Below, piece after piece: positions 45,108 through 55,810 of a stretch of DNA of 64,000 nt; within the stretch, counting starts at the first letter, position 1, and each line of letters starts with the position of its first letter. A program made the translations under genes and the position numbers. Source of the stretch: Fulvia fulva (Eukaryota; Ascomycota; Dothideomycetes; Mycosphaerellales; Mycosphaerellaceae); NCBI RefSeq assembly GCF_020509005.1, contig NC_063017.1, positions 3,968,001-4,032,000 of the forward strand, written 5' to 3'. The notes under the pieces were generated by a model. That model was not told the DNA's origin. It searched no databases and worked only from the letters and a program-made list of their open reading frames with translations.

Positions 45108-46314
45108 CTAAGCTATAGGCTTCCAACTTGCTTGCTTGTGACAAGGCTTGATTGCAAACCTTGGAGAATGACTTGCTTGTTGATCAGACTGCACAGTGTC
45201 CTCCTCGCGTACAGACGCCATATCTTTCACCACGTCATGCCATATATCGGACAGTTCGGCGTTCGCGGCGACGATCCTAGCTGGGCCATATTCATTGCCC
45301 CAACCGAATTGAGCGGTCAAAGCGTACATATGACTCTGTGCTACCAAATGGTCTGAGCGGCTGCGCGGGCTTCGAGAAAAGCATAGGCCAAAGGCCGACG
45401 CTGGAAATGCACTTGGTGATTTTGTCGTCCCCATCAATAAACTTTCGAGCATAAGCAACGTCCAGACGATCTCGAGTCGGCGATGTAGCAAGACATCATC
45501 AAACTTCTTCTCAAAATCAGCCGGTAGAAGATCTGTGAGCTGAGTGAGGCGCAGCCCAAGAGTTAGCTGCGCCTGTGCACGATGAACGTTGCCATCTGGA
45601 CTTTTGTGTCGGCTTGTCCGGGACCATCACCGAAACCGGACATCCATACCGGCGAAGTCCAGCTGGACCATCAGACAAAGACCTTGAAAGTAAGCCTCGT
45701 CGAAGCTGAAGCTGGAATAGGCCTCGACCAGGTGATACCAAGCACTCTCGGACAGGAGCTGCTTGGTCTCACGATCAACCGAAGGTACAAGATCTTTCAT
45801 GATCCGGAAGCTCAAAGCGAGCATCGGATAGAGCACGATGTCAGGAGGGCGCTCGCTACTGGCCCAAGGTTGTAGGTCTGGCCGGGAGAAGAGCGTGTAT
45901 GGCTGATGACTGAAGTGCTCATAGTAGCAGTTCACGCCGGCGTCAACGAGTCCTGTAGAGAGGCGAATCTCAGATCTAGTCACTGTTCTCAGCTTGTTCG
46001 TCATGAAATCAGGTTCGACATGACACTCACCCCTGATGGCTACGTAAATCGGACTGTCGTCTGCCGGGGCTATTGTAGTCTTGGTATGCTGCGTTGCAGC
46101 TGTAGCCAAACCGTGGGGCCCGACTCACCGCGGGACTCGGGACTACTGGAGACTCATCATAAGCACCATCTTGAGGCCGCTCCGGTGTAAGTCGGGATCT
46201 CGTGGAAGACCTGTTCCATGTCAATAAGATTGATTCATGCCAGTGATAGAAACTCGCTCACTCGAGCCGCGAAAGTCGTTCCTCGATTGTGTGTAGACGA
46301 GAACTCTTCAACAA
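45108..46314 (-). pseudogene. Fungal-specific transcription factor remnant (Zn2Cys6 family, zinc cluster not found)
   Basis: Spliced minus-strand model: 46,314-46,262; 46,210-46,031; 45,975-45,650; 45,595-45,108. Introns of 51, 55 and 54 bp have GT-AG ends. The first piece reads HTIEERLSRLE, the coiled-coil linker that normally follows a Zn2Cys6 cluster. The third and fourth pieces form the start of the fungal transcription-factor middle domain: VDAGVNCYYEHFSHQPYTLF, then EAYFQGLCLMVQLDFADGNV across the intron, then HRAQAQLTLGLRLTQ. No CX2CX6C cluster could be found upstream (46,315-46,760), and the C-terminal part is short for the family. It is either a truncated pseudogene next to the transposon border or has a first exon I failed to find. 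It lies head-to-head with striatin. Confidence 0.6.
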
Positions 46315-46761
46315 CTGTCAGCCGCATTGACACTGATCTCATCATTCTTAGTTGTTCACACTTCGCCAGTTCCAGACAGGACAAGATCAGGCATTGATGG
46401 AAAGCTCGGCCCCTGTACGTTCGGTGGGGCTTGCACGTGACTCGAAGCTTCGCCTAGCGGGAAGTTGAAGGTGTCGGTAGCTCCTCCGTGTACCAACTGG
46501 AGGCCGTAGAGCACGCGCGCGACAACGAACAATTCACTTCTTCTCTGGTCGCTCGCACTACTCTTGTCATTGCCTTGCACACGCCTTTCGCTACACACCC
46601 ACCGCTTTTGCCGCATCTGAACCGAACCCCTCCTGAGGCCACATCCCAGCTCCTTCCTACCACATCGGCCACCGCTCCTGACTCGAGGAAACATTGTTTC
46701 AATGCGGACATACACCAGAACGACGTTATCGTGACCATAGAACAAGACCCACAGGCCGGCG
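46315..46761. promoter_or_regulatory. Head-to-head interval between transcription-factor remnant and striatin
   Basis: About 450 bp shared upstream region. It contains a CACGTG palindrome at about 46,434. Open frames here on both strands look incidental. It may also hide the missing first exon of the transcription factor. Confidence 0.4.
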
Positions 46762-49446
46762 ATGGCTTTCCAGCAGCAGGCCGGCCTGGGCAACGGCGCT
46801 GGCGGGGGAAACGGAGAACACCATGGTCCGCAGGGGACAGAGTATACGCTGCAAGGTACGATCGATGCTGAATGAACATATGGCCGAAATACCGCGCTGT
46901 ATGTGATCATCAGCGAGTGTTATGCTGACACATCGAGACAGGTGTGATGCGCTTCCTGCAAATCGAATGGCACAACCACGAACGAGCGCGAAATGCTTGG
47001 GACATAGAACGAGCCGAGATGAGGGCCAAGATCGCAAAGCAAGAGGGCGAGAACAAGCAGGGCAAGCGCATCAACGAGCAGCTTGAGCGCCAAGTACGCA
47101 TGCTGGAGATGGCGCTGAAGAATGAGCGGGCTAAGAGCAAGGGCGCCAATGGTGTCGCATCTACGACTGAGCAGAAAGCTGGCGGTGCGGAGGCACAGCA
47201 CGACGTCAAGAGCAAGCAGGGCGCAGACGAGGCCAAGAATGGTGAGAACAAGGCAAAGCGTGCGCAAGCATCTGGTGCGGCGTGGGACATCGGGGATGTG
47301 CTAATCCGCGATGCAGCTCCCTACGTACCGCACAACTCTTTCTTGGACACTGCCGAGCAGGAAACGAGCGACAGGGAGCGCGAGCAATACCTGAATAACA
47401 CTACAAAATACCTAAAGAACTGCATGAAGGAGATACAGTACCTGCTGACACCTCCGCAACATCCACCTCCACCGCAAATGCTCCCCAATGGCAATTACTC
47501 TGGACTTCCGGAACCTCCACTGGTTGAAGATATCTATGCTAGACAACAGCCACGGAGCCAACGTCACCAGGGTTTGCCGCAACAACAGGCCATGCCAAAC
47601 CATCAGCCTCCACCCGTGCCGAATAGTCTTCCACAAGTGCAAGATGGTGGCCAGCGTGATTTGCGATATGCAGAGTACCAGAACTCTCAGCAACAGCCGA
47701 CGGAGATCCTGCAATCATCTGGCCAGCATATCCCTGCTCCATACGAGGAGCAAGTCGAGAACGTGACGCACACTTTTGATAACAGAGGCAGACCAGTGTT
47801 GGAGCAGGAACAGGAACAGGTTCGTCCGGTTCGGCAGCAGGCTGATACCGATGGCTGGACTTTTGACGAAGAAACGCCAATGCATCCCGACAACCCTCCT
47901 CCGGATGCACCGCCGCCACGAAGACCTGACACAGATCTGTTTCCTTCTGCCGCAAGCGTTACTGCACTACCTGCCAAATCTCCACCTAGGACGGCAGCGA
48001 ACCCGCGTAGACGGAAAAGCTCGGGCGCGAAGAGCATGGAGCGCCGGAAGAGTTCGCAAGGAAGAAATGAGGGTCATGAAAGTATCGCCAATGCGATGAG
48101 CGAAGATCCTACACAGTTCAAAGTCAAGTTTGCGCTGCGGGGTCACCTAGATGTCGTACGGAGCGTGATCTTCAGTGGCGGAGGCAGTCCCAGCGAACCA
48201 GAAGTCTGCACTGCTGGCGATGATGGTACGATCAAGCGGTGGATTGTGCCTGCGACTTACCAGAACTTCACACCTGGTAACAACAGCTCGGATCTGGACA
48301 TTTCTGCATACTTCACACATCGTGGCCATGATGGAACAGTGACCTCATTAGCTGCACCTCCAGCAAGCACGGGCTTCAGCACTGGCGGCCGGAACAATGG
48401 TGAAGGCTGGATCTTCTCTGGAGGCCAAGACCACAATATATGTGTGTGGGAGCGCGGACGGGTGGATCCGAAGGCCGTTATCGAGGGCCACACTGATGCA
48501 GTTTGGGCAGTCTGTGTCCTACCTGCATCGGTAGGTGTCGTCTTTGGTCCCCATAGCGGCAACTTTGGCGGACCTGATAGACTCCTGCTCGTCTCTGGCT
48601 CATCAGATGGAACTGTCAAGGTCTGGGCTGTAAGCTCGCCACCTCAGAGCTCATCGCCAGCGACCGGAAGCAGACGTGGAGTCGGCGGTAGTCGAAGACA
48701 CAGTGTCACAAGTGGCAGCAACTATCCGACAAGCCCGCAGCCCAGTGTGGCAAGCCCAACCCCTTTCAGCTACACTTTGGTGCACTCCATCGAACGACCT
48801 GGAGACAACAAGGTCAGCCCGACGAGCATATGTCCATTATCAGCCTCGGGTGAGAACTTCGTGGTCAGCTATGCGGATTCCACAGCACTCATATACGACA
48901 CACGAACCGGTGAAGAAGTTATCGGTATGGCCAGCAACGAAACGTATGACGGAACGATGAACACGAGTATAAACGCTGTCGTCGCAGCGAGTACAGCCAT
49001 GGAAAGCAACGACGCCACCCGAGGCATGGAAGCAGAAGAGGTCGGTGGCGGCGCTACTGGTAGTCGAGAGGGCATCGAGGGTGTTGTCATAACAGGGCAC
49101 GAAGATCGCTTCATCCGCTTCTTCGATGCCAACAGTGGTAAGTCTTGCAGCCACTTGGGATCACTTCACAAGCTAACCTTTGCCAGGTCAATGCACATAC
49201 AATATGGTCGCCCACTCAGGCGCTATCTCAGCCCTCTCATTGTCGAAAGACGGCAGGGAAGCTGTCTCGGCTGGCCACGACGCTAGTATCCGCTTCTGGT
49301 CTCTCGAAAAGCGAATCTGCACACAAGACATCATCTCGCACCGAGCCATGCGCGGCGAAGGTGTTTGCGACATCTGCTGGAGTTCGGATGGTAGACTTGT
49401 CGTCAGCGCTGGCGGCGATGGCGTTGTCAAGGTCTTTGCGAGGTGA
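46762..49446 (+). CDS. pro11: Striatin-family WD40 protein (STRIPAK scaffold)
   Basis: Exons 46,762-46,855, 46,942-49,137 and 49,187-49,446; introns of 86 and 49 bp with GT-AG ends; 849 residues. The N-terminus has the striatin signature [20 protein letters not shown] (about residues 27-46, split by intron 1), then [14 protein letters not shown] running into a coiled coil to about residue 95. A Gln/Pro-rich linker follows, then WD40 repeats from about residue 425 to the end ([69 protein letters not shown]). Striatins scaffold the PP2A-containing STRIPAK complex at the nuclear envelope and endomembranes. In fungi (PRO11, StrA) they are needed for hyphal fusion and fruiting-body development. 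The start was chosen because it gives the conserved N-terminus after splicing. Confidence 0.95.
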
Positions 49447-50164
49447 CATCAGATCGAGGAGCTGCATCGCTTTGTCGGTGAGCTCTTCTTATGATGGAAA
49501 GGGGGGTTGCAGTTTGGACCGATTGCACAGTCTGCATTGGTGCCACAGGCTTGTTTGTATATGTATATATGACACAGTGGTCTTGGTCTGAGCACTGAGT
49601 AGATGGGCTATGGATATGGACGGATGAGCGCGAGGGCAAGCGAAGCATAGGAGGCATTGCGAGCATTTGCGGGTGTTGTTACTCGAACTTCTACAGATTC
49701 TATTCAATGCTTCTTTATTTGTCGGTCGCCTCTCTGGCATCTTCATGACTACTTCGAGGGTTGTCACCGTCGTCAATTAAGTCTTCAAGTCTTAGCGATC
49801 GCCGCGAGAGACCACGAACATCATCTGACTGCTCCACATGGCGGAAGGAGTCACGAACCCATCAGGCAGAAGCGAAATCTCGCCGTTAGAAGCCCCGTGA
49901 GCAGCCGGCTGTTCGAATTGAGGTGCTATTGGGAGCAGAATCTGCAGATTTGCTGCCATTGTCGCTCACTTCTGATGGTCAACTTCACAAGATGCGAAAA
50001 TAGCCTTTTTCACCTGAGAGACGCCTATTTTTACAGTTCTTCTGCACTACTCCTTCCTCTCTCCTTCCCGAATCCATACCAGCAACCACGGCATCTCGAC
50101 AACCACAACACTCACAATTTTCCACACTACCAACCAACCCACCCACCCACCACACCCAACCACA
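49447..50164. promoter_or_regulatory. Interval between striatin and the first Myb-like gene
   Basis: Holds the striatin 3' untranslated region and the upstream region of the next gene. The last 100 bases are C/A-rich (repeated CCAACC, CCCACC words) and lead to the start context CACAATGGCC. No other gene is supported. Confidence 0.45.
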
Positions 50165-50710
50165 ATGGCCTACAACTACACCATCGCCAAAGAGGCCCTC
50201 AACGACAACGACAAGAACCGCCTCATGTGCCTCTACCTCAACTGCGAGACTACCGCCGTACATCTCCCTCCTCCCTTCCCGTACCTTCTATCTCCGTGCT
50301 CCCTCCACGTGCTAATCTTGCCAACAGGTCAACCAACTCATTGACTGGGAGAAAGCCGCCAAGGACTTTGGCTGTGCTTCCGTCGATAGCGTGAAAGTCA
50401 TGACTCGCACCGCGCTCAAGAAGGTTGCGGATAAGGGTGGCAAGGAGGGTGTGGAGGCTAAGACTAAGGCTGCCCCGAAGGAGAAGGGTGCGACTAAGAA
50501 GCGTGAGGCTAAGGGTGAGGGTGAGGAGGTGCCGAAGAAGAGGGGTCGGATGGCGAAGAAGGTGGAGAGTCCTGTGGTTGATGGTGAGTGACAGATGAGA
50601 TGTGGCGAAGGGGAGGTTGGGGTTTGCTAATCAGTTTGATAGATGAGGAGGGAGAGCAGAGTGAGGAGGTCGTGAAGGAGGAGCTGGCGGAGGAGGGTGA
50701 TGAGCTTTGA
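50165..50710 (+). CDS. Small Myb/SANT-like DNA-binding protein 1
   Basis: Exons 50,165-50,257, 50,328-50,583 and 50,643-50,710; introns of 70 and 59 bp; 138 residues. The first 60 residues form a short helical domain (NDNDKNRLMCLYLNCETTA, then VNQLIDWEKAAKDFGCASVD) of the type seen in small fungal Myb-like proteins, where a tryptophan/acid helix pair precedes the recognition helix. The remainder is Lys/Ala-rich (KKREAKGEGEEVPKKRGRM) and ends in an acidic tail. A nuclear, DNA- or chromatin-binding role is inferred. It is convergent with the next gene, 240 bp away. It resembles the genes at 50,951 and 52,270 in size, layout and tail. Confidence 0.8.
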
Positions 50711-50950
50711 CCTGAGATCGCTCGAATGTGATGGTGAAGCTGCAGAGCCTCAAAGTGCGTCCAGTAGCTTAGAGCAGGTCGGTGAAATGGTGTCACTCAA
50801 ATGCATGAAGCGCAAATGCATGAAGCGAAGAATTTTCACCCGGGGCGCTTCAGGCACCCCAGGACAAGACGCTTTCATTCAGTAGAGAGGCAGTCTCGCC
50901 GCATGGCATAGCCGCTATCGTATGAGTACATCAAGCATTGCGCGAAGCGC

Positions 50951-51490
50951 TCAAACCAACTCCTCCTCCGCCTCCTCCTCCTCCTCCTCCTCGGTCTTCT
51001 CCTCCACTTTCACATCGGCCTCCTTCTTGGCCTTGCGGCCACGCTTCTCGCGGACTGGCTTCTCCGCATCTGGAGGGGGCGTTAGTAAAGCTCTGATCGT
51101 ATGCATAACGTGGGGATGGGTGAAGCGCTTACCCTCACCAGCAGCCTTCTTCGGGGCAGCCTTCTTCTTGGACGGGCCGGCCTTGCTAACACCACCGGCT
51201 GAGGCGGCGTTGTTGATCTTGGTGCGTGCGATGGTATTCCAGCGGGCGCGTGCTGTCTTGCCGTTCTTTAGGCCGAGTTGAGCGGCCACGGCATCGTAGT
51301 CGAACTGAGAGGGTTGTCAGGAGGCATGTTGCTTGGGGGATGGATGGAGGGGAAGCGATGGAAGACTTACCTTGAGAGTTCCACCCTCGGCATGCTGGAG
51401 AGCGGCGAGGACGAACTTGACCTCAGCGGCGGTGAAGTGAGAATTGCCAGCGTCGGCGGAGGTGTTGGAGGTGTCGTTCTCAGAAGACAT
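50951..51490 (-). CDS. Small Myb/SANT-like DNA-binding protein 2
   Basis: Exons 51,490-51,371, 51,304-51,133 and 51,069-50,951; introns of 66 and 63 bp; 136 residues. Residues about 18-65 read FTAAEVKFVLAALQHAEGG, then FDYDAVAAQLGLKNGKTARA followed by RWNTIARTK, a three-helix Myb/SANT-like fold with the intron at the same place as in its neighbours. It is followed by a Lys/Ala/Pro-rich basic stretch (PSKKKAAPKKA, REKRGRKAKKE) and a Glu tract ending EEELV, encoded by a GAG/GAA repeat at about 50,957-50,993. Probably nuclear; exact target unknown. Confidence 0.85.
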
Positions 51491-52269
51491 GGTGGTTATT
51501 GTGGGTGGAGATAGAGGTATAGTGGTGTGGTATGCTTGCGCGTGATGGAGAGTGGAGTCTTGTCGGTCTCGGATGTTGATGTTATGGTTTGGATGAAGAA
51601 GAAGAAAGAAGAAGGAAACGGAGGCGAACTTAAGAAAACTGTGGCGAGTGAGCTGCGTGAGCAAGCCGCGTTTCGGATTGTTCCACACAGTTCGCGTGCA
51701 CCAATCAGAGGACAGCTCGAGCTCAATGAATGCATGCAGTGCAGCTATTGTTCTGTTGAGCACAGGAGCATTGGTTGCCTTAGGTTTGTGGACAAAACGT
51801 GAGGGAGCATGGTCTGACTTCAGGAATACTACAAGTCATAGCTCGGAGGAGAGACATATGATACTATACATCAAGAACGCATTATCGAAGATTGTCTAGG
51901 AGCAGATATCCGGTAGAGGGTCGGGTTTCAGCGATACTGTACCGTCCCGTAATGCATGCACGATTTCTCGTCCGGCGCTGCGGAGCGGTGTCTGGGACTC
52001 CCGTTCTGCCGCCGGGAGCTCGAGAGCGCTCTTTGGGATCATAGAAATTGTATGTGTATCCTTACTGCGCGCGTACTTCACTTTCTTTGTGTTGACCGCC
52101 TCAGATGCGAAAATCGGCGGCTGCCAAGACTTCACGTGTTTGTTGTGATCGACCCCTTTTTGGAAGCTCGAATTCGCGCTTCCGCTCCCGAACAAAACCG
52201 AAACACACGAAATACCACACCACCAATAACCACTCTAGCTCTTCCAACCAAAATCCTTCGACTGATATC
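51491..52269. promoter_or_regulatory. Divergent promoter region of Myb-like genes 2 and 3
   Basis: About 780 bp between two outward-facing starts. It includes a CCAAT box in the words CACCAATCAG at about 51,700. The last 100 bp before 52,270 is C/A-rich. No convincing ORF. Confidence 0.45.
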
Positions 52270-52710
52270 ATGGCTCCAGTCACCAACGAGCTGTTCCTCC
52301 TCTCCTGCATCAACCACGCCACCAATGGCAAAATCGACTTCAAGGCCGTCGCTGTAGAGTGCGGCATGAACACCCAGGGTGCCGCGTAAGTTCTGTCCCT
52401 ATTTTTATGACAATGTTTATTCCACTGACAGTCCCTCCAGCGCCATGCGCTTCCGCCGCTTCAAGGAGAAGCACGACACCTCCCTCCTCAACTCCGCCTC
52501 GTCTCTCACTGCCGCAAAGAATGGCGAGGGTGACGATGGAGACTCTGAGGTTCCAGCCAAGAAGACTTCTCCAAAGAAGAAGCCGACTCCCAAGAAGCGC
52601 AAGATCGACGAGGTGGCCGTCAAGGACGAGCCAGAGGACGATGAAGATCTGGTAAGAATCTCTACCGCGCGCCATCCCCCAAGCCCATTACTGACGCTCG
52701 ATAGGTCTAA
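52270..52710 (+). CDS. Small Myb/SANT-like DNA-binding protein 3
   Basis: Exons 52,270-52,385, 52,441-52,651 and 52,705-52,710; introns of 55 and 53 bp; 110 residues. The N-terminus ELFLLSCINHATNGKIDFKA, then VAVECGMNTQGAA and MRFRRFKEKH, is the clearest example here of the small fungal Myb-like domain (my recollection is the Myb_DNA-bind_8 type). The C-terminal half is Lys/Pro-rich (KKTSPKKKPTPKKRK) with an acidic end. The third exon is only a Val codon and TAA; without that splice the frame would run 20 codons further, so the 3' end is less sure. Nuclear role inferred. Confidence 0.88.
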
Positions 52711-53934
52711 AGCATGAAAGCATGGCTTGGATGGTGTGAGATGATTGGAGGCATAAGGCGCGATTGATACTACAAGCTAGATAGTATCACCCGAATGGAT
52801 CTGTGCCTGCCTCCTGAACGTGAAAGCGCCTTCCCCGATATGGTATCCCTGTCCGTGACCTTCCCCCACGTCCCAAACTCCCTATTGCGTCTTTTTCTAT
52901 CTGTTTCTGCTGCTCTTATCATCGTCGTTGCCGTCTGGAAGTGCTGCTTGATGCCATGGTATGTGTCTGGGTAGGGGATCATCGTTGCGCTGCGACGCTC
53001 TGCGTCAGTACGTACTTATCCCTGTTCTCCTGTGTATGTTCTGACCTACCTCCTAGGCCATTTCGAGGCTTCTACGGTCCCGCATGAAGGCTCTTATCCT
53101 CCCATTGCTCTTTCATCGGCGTGGGTGGTAGCGGGTGCCGCGGACGATCGGCATCCAGCGAACATCGCTGCGGGAGAGTGCCTCGAGGCGGAGGCTGCGC
53201 GGCTGTGGGAGGGATGACGAGACTGTGAGGAGGGTGACGAAGGTATTGCGAAGTCCGTTGATGTCGAGGCAGTGGGAGAAGAGCTGCGGTGCGTGCAGCT
53301 GCACGGGGCGAACGACCGGCTTTGAGGAGGAGGATTGGCGGCGAGGCATCGTGTATGTCGTCTCAGTAGGTCGGCGAGGGTAATGAGGAGTTTGTGATTG
53401 GTATGAAGATGCTTGCGGTGTTGATATTATGTCGATCGCGAAGCGTGTTTGCTCTCCACGGAAGAGATGGGCTGGAGCAAGCAGACTGGAAACTGTACGG
53501 CCGGATTGCTTGCTACCACGATTCTTTCAGCCCTCTACGTGACGCAAATAGTTTCAGAGGCAGTGTCAAGAGGCCTGTCGTCGAGTGTTGACCGCTATTG
53601 ACCGTCAATTCTGATGTGACAGCTTGCAGGTCCTAATATCGCTACCATATCGCCACCACGATCTCCTCGATTCTGCCAACATACAGATCCTACAGCATCC
53701 AAGCCCATCGCATACCTCCGAATGAGACTGAAGCACGTCCTTCGCTACCCCTTTGCCCTCCCTGAAGCCTCCCGAGCCTCCTGTAGTTCCGCGAGCCGCG
53801 AGGATATCAGCATTACCACGATCTTCCGCCCTCCTCGCGATAACACAGGACGAGCGCGTCCACAGATAACATCCTCATGAGTAGCTAGCCCTCTCCGCAG
53901 CGCCTCGGTGGTGCTCTCGAAGCCCTGTCAGCAC
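52711..53934. other. Gene-free interval
   Basis: About 1.2 kb with only short incidental frames on both strands and no recognised protein, RNA or transposon. It leads into the 153-bp tandem repeat. Confidence 0.5.
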
Positions 53935-55006
53935 GAGGCGGGAGAAACTCCACCGGGAGTGCTTAGAGTCGGCAGGACATCACGACACAACGAAGTACGC
54001 CACAGGGGCCTGCAGAACAAGAGGAGGATCAGGGAGAGTAGGAGAAGATCCTTGCATGGGTGGATGAGCAAAACAGCATCTGGTACAGTGGCGCTGACCG
54101 CATGAGCATAGACGCCTGGGGACAACATGTTGCAGCGACATGACGGGGCGCGATACCGGGGGCCGCAAAGTAGGAGGAGGATCGGAAATAGTACAAAAAG
54201 AGCCTCAGGGGTGATACGAAGGGCAGTAGCCAACATTACAGTGGCGCTGACTGCTTGAGGCTGCACGCTCAGGGGCAACATGATACAGCGACTCGGTGGG
54301 ACACGATGACATAGCCTGCGACGCAAGATGAGGATAAGAAAGAGTAAGAAAAGAGCCTAGTAAGTTGGAAGAAGCGCAATAGCTTGTATATCAGTGGCAC
54401 TGACTGCTTGAAGCTGGACGCCTGGGGACAACATGATACAGCTACACGGAGGGACGGGATACCACAACCTACGAAGCAAGAGGAGGACTAGGATTAGTAT
54501 AAGAAGAGCCTCGTAGGTCACAATATGCGTGAGAGCTGGCACATCAGTGGCGCTGTCTACTTGAAGCTGGAATGTCAGAGGCAACACGCCATGGCCACAT
54601 GAAGGGACACCATAACGCAAGCCGGGAGGCAAGAGGATTATTAGAAAGAGGATCTCAACCGCATATAGTGCGTGTAGTAGCATGGTAATGCTTTGTAGAC
54701 GTGGCGCTGTCTGGTCAGGGGTACGCCTCCACGGGCAACACGATGTCACGACATTACAAAGGACGGCACGAGAGCTTAGGAAGCGGGAGAGTCATCAGAA
54801 AGAGCACGATATTGACCTCTGATACTTGGAAAGGCATCATATTCAGCGAGAGGGTGGCGCTGACTGCTAGGGGCTGGCATGGCTGCAAGGCTTGGTGGCA
54901 ACCTGACACCGGCCAACACAGCTGCAATGCCGCGAGAGCGCACGGAGGAGCAAGACAAGGATACATAAAGAAAGAATACTGTTGCTGCAATCTTGCAGTC
55001 TGTGAA
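53935..55006. repeat. Degenerate 153-bp tandem repeat, about seven units
   Basis: The head word GTGGCGCTGAC or a close form recurs at 54,088, 54,241, 54,394, 54,547, 54,701 and 54,854: spacings 153, 153, 153, 154, 153. Within units the words GGCAACATGATACAGC and AAGAGGAGGAT recur at fixed distances. A weaker unit precedes (53,935-54,087). Units differ a lot, so the array is old. The minus strand stays open across units in one frame (53,928-54,326 and 54,357-54,749, one stop between), with a Leu-rich segment and SPGVQLQAVSAT-like words repeated every 51 codons. A real protein is not proven. Confidence 0.82.
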
Positions 55007-55810
55007 GAGGCGATGAGTGTAGAGATTCCACAGGCATAGTTAGCTGCTGCAAAGCGAAGCCGCTCCCCCTACTGCATCATGGTTGTTATGAAGACGGACA
55101 ATCCGTGGGCCTGAACCTCGAAAGATACCCAGAAGATGGAGCGCAAAGTATGCGAGACGTAAGACGTCCAATGGATAAGCACACTAGGCCGCAGAACAAA
55201 TGGTATGCCAGAGCTGAATGCTTGCAGGCTTGGCCATGTCATGGCAATGCAAGAGAAGCCATATTCCCTCGTAGATTTGTGATAGCGTAACGTAGCCTCC
55301 GATAGCCTCCTTTAACACCAGTATAGCCACCAGTATCGTGCTCACCGCCATTTGGACCTCGTCGTCGCCAGAGGGCCCACGGACCACCTTGCCGCCGCCG
55401 CTGCGCGCGAGCATTGGCCCCTCAGGCGACCATTGTGACCCCTCTACCCATGTCGCGAGGGTCTCGTAGGCCAATAAGGATGCGTAGAGCTCAACAATTG
55501 GTGCACGGTCCGCTCGCGCTTTGCTGCAGGTCCGCACGGCAGCATAAAAGCCTGTTCGTGTGAGCAACTTCTTCCAACACACCAACCACCTTTCTTGACC
55601 AACAACCATCTTCGCTCAAGCATTCCATCCACCACAGCATCGCAGACAACATCATAAGGTTCGTATGCAACACCACCAACTCCTATGCACGCCACCAAGC
55701 ACGCATAGCGGCGGGTCTGCTGTCATAGCATTCTCCGCCATATGCGGTGCGGCATCCAAGTCCACCCACTGACATCCTACCTCAACCACCAGCAGATCTT
55801 GCATCTAACC
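55007..55810. other. Gene-free interval before Myb-like gene 4
   Basis: No recognised gene. A 141-codon minus-strand frame (55,184-55,609) resembles no family I know and is not called. The last 200 bp contain CCACC/CAACC-rich promoter-like sequence. Confidence 0.4.

Noticed and set aside
49657..50394. 245-residue plus-strand frame overlapping Myb-like gene 1
   Set aside because: It crosses the promoter and the first exon and intron of that gene in another frame; low-complexity His/Pro/Asn content.
53928..54749. Leu-rich minus-strand frames as a genuine membrane protein
   Set aside because: The hydrophobic runs come from pyrimidine-rich strands of the repeat; no start, signal or known family. 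Kept only as a repeat with an open question.
55184..55609. 141-residue minus-strand frame
   Set aside because: No recognisable domain, start context or splice support.
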